From Deltaproteobacteria bacterium (lineage in GTDB: Bacteria; Myxococcota; Polyangia; Polyangiales; B10-G4), in assembly GCA_019312705.1 (NCBI GenBank), contig JAFDCW010000300.1, positions 1-6,135 on the forward strand: a DNA stretch of 6,135 nucleotides. The letters are read 5' to 3'. The position numbers were made by a program, and so were the translations under genes. The notes beneath the pieces are model-generated. The model was not told the DNA's origin. It did not search any database and was given only the letters and a program-made list of their open reading frames with translations. Of the stretch, positions 5,582 through 6,135 are shown in pieces (within the stretch, counting starts at the first letter, position 1; the number at the start of each line of letters is the position of its first letter).

Positions 5582-6135
5582 ATGTCGATGAGCGTCGAAC
5601 GGACCGTGACTGCCGCCCTCGTCCTGATCTCGTCGATCATCGGGAGTCCGGTGGCGTACGGCCAAAGCGCCCCGGACCCCGAGAGCCCCCGAGAAGCACC
5701 AGTCGACGCAGGGGACGTGGGGGAAGAGCCGGTTGCCGACGCGGCGACCGAATGCTCGCTGCATGAACACTATGACCGGGCCTTCGAGTTGTATGCCGAC
5801 GGTGCGTACGTCGAGGCCCAGGCGCTCCTCGAGGAGGTCCTCGCGACGTGTCCCGACCTTCGCGGCGCCGCCGATTTGCTGCGCCACGCCCGGGAGCGGG
5901 CCGCCCAGTCCGGCACGCACCTCGGCGATCCGGCTGCCGTCCCCGCCGCCGCTTCGAACTACGGAGACTGGGTGCCGATTCCGGCGGCCGGTGCGGCCGG
6001 TGCGGCCGGTACCGCCGGTACCACCGGAAACTGGGAGCGACCTCCGGCGGCTTCAGCGACGGTCGCCCCAGGCGAAGGGGAGCAAGAGTCCGACCTCGCC
6101 CGGGTCGAATTGAGCATCGTCGAAGGCTTGATGGG
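5582..6135 (+). CDS. Secreted protein with a TPR-like segment (N-terminal part)
   Basis: The frame is open to the window's right edge with 184 whole codons, so the gene is partial. It begins MSMSVERTVT followed by a hydrophobic core and VAYGQS, a typical signal peptide with likely cleavage after G27 (VAYG|QS). A Pro/Glu/Asp-rich linker follows (30-57). Residues about 58-108 form a TPR-like helical pair: HYDRAFELYADGAYVEAQAL, then a second helix ending near RERAAQ. C58 and C90 flank the first helices and could form a disulphide in the periplasm. From about 115 the chain is low-complexity, rich in Ala, Gly and Pro, with an AAG/TAG/TTG triplet repeat at 136-149. The ATG at 5588 is an alternative start; neither has a clear ribosome site. 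It is transcribed divergently from the lipoprotein gene. The C-terminal domain that would name it lies outside the window; no function is assigned. Confidence 0.8.
   Translation, partial: MSMSVERTVTAALVLISSIIGSPVAYGQSAPDPESPREAPVDAGDVGEEPVADAATECSLHEHYDRAFELYADGAYVEAQALLEEVLATCPDLRGAADLLRHARERAAQSGTHLGDPAAVPAAASNYGDWVPIPAAGAAGAAGTAGTTGNWERPPAASATVAPGEGEQESDLARVELSIVEGLM
5984..6028 (+). repeat. 9-bp in-frame tandem repeat
   Basis: GCGGCCGGT occurs three times exactly (5984-6010), followed by two diverged units, ACCGCCGGT (6011-6019) and ACCACCGGA (6020-6028). The period is nine bases, so it keeps frame and encodes A-A-G, A-A-G, A-A-G, T-A-G, T-T-G in the linker of the secreted protein. Copy-number change would alter linker length without breaking the gene. 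Confidence 0.85.

Overview
The window is high-GC bacterial DNA with dense genes. Its gene families point to Myxococcota (Polyangia/Sandaracinaceae-like). The pointers are a membrane-anchored Hanks-type Ser/Thr kinase with a C-terminal 'DARSWW' tail, an FHA-type remnant resembling the N-terminus of myxobacterial AgmX/PglI-like proteins, a large multidomain lipoprotein, and a secreted protein with a short TPR-like helical segment. This lineage assignment is an inference from protein style. There is no rRNA or marker gene in the window.

Layout from left to right. (1) 3-212 (+): C-terminal end of a fatty acid hydroxylase/sterol desaturase family membrane enzyme, cut by the window edge. (2) 242-1552 (+): a complete homologue of cyclic 2,3-diphosphoglycerate synthetase (COG2403-type P-loop protein), 29 bp downstream on the same strand. 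(3) 1553-1769: no intact gene. The plus strand holds what looks like a frameshifted and truncated FHA-domain fragment. (4) 1770-3443 (-): a Ser/Thr protein kinase with about six N-terminal membrane segments followed by a complete kinase domain. (5) 3444-3521: a short spacer with two palindromes and a possible weak terminator. (6) 3522-5471 (-): a lipoprotein that joins a CxxCH haem-attachment motif, a squalene-cyclase-like alpha-toroid, Ig/FlgD-like beta domains and a carboxypeptidase-regulatory-like domain. (7) 5472-5581: a divergent promoter region with a clear inverted repeat. (8) 5582-6135 (+): a secreted protein with a TPR-like segment, open at the right edge.

The two minus-strand genes could form a transcription unit (lipoprotein then kinase), separated by 78 bp with a possible attenuating hairpin. 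They converge on the plus-strand hydroxylase/cPGS pair. I see no mobile element, CRISPR array, tRNA or rRNA. No stretch over 300 bases lacks a gene. The least routine items are the lipoprotein's domain combination, the FHA remnant, and a cPGS homologue in what appears to be a mesophilic bacterium.
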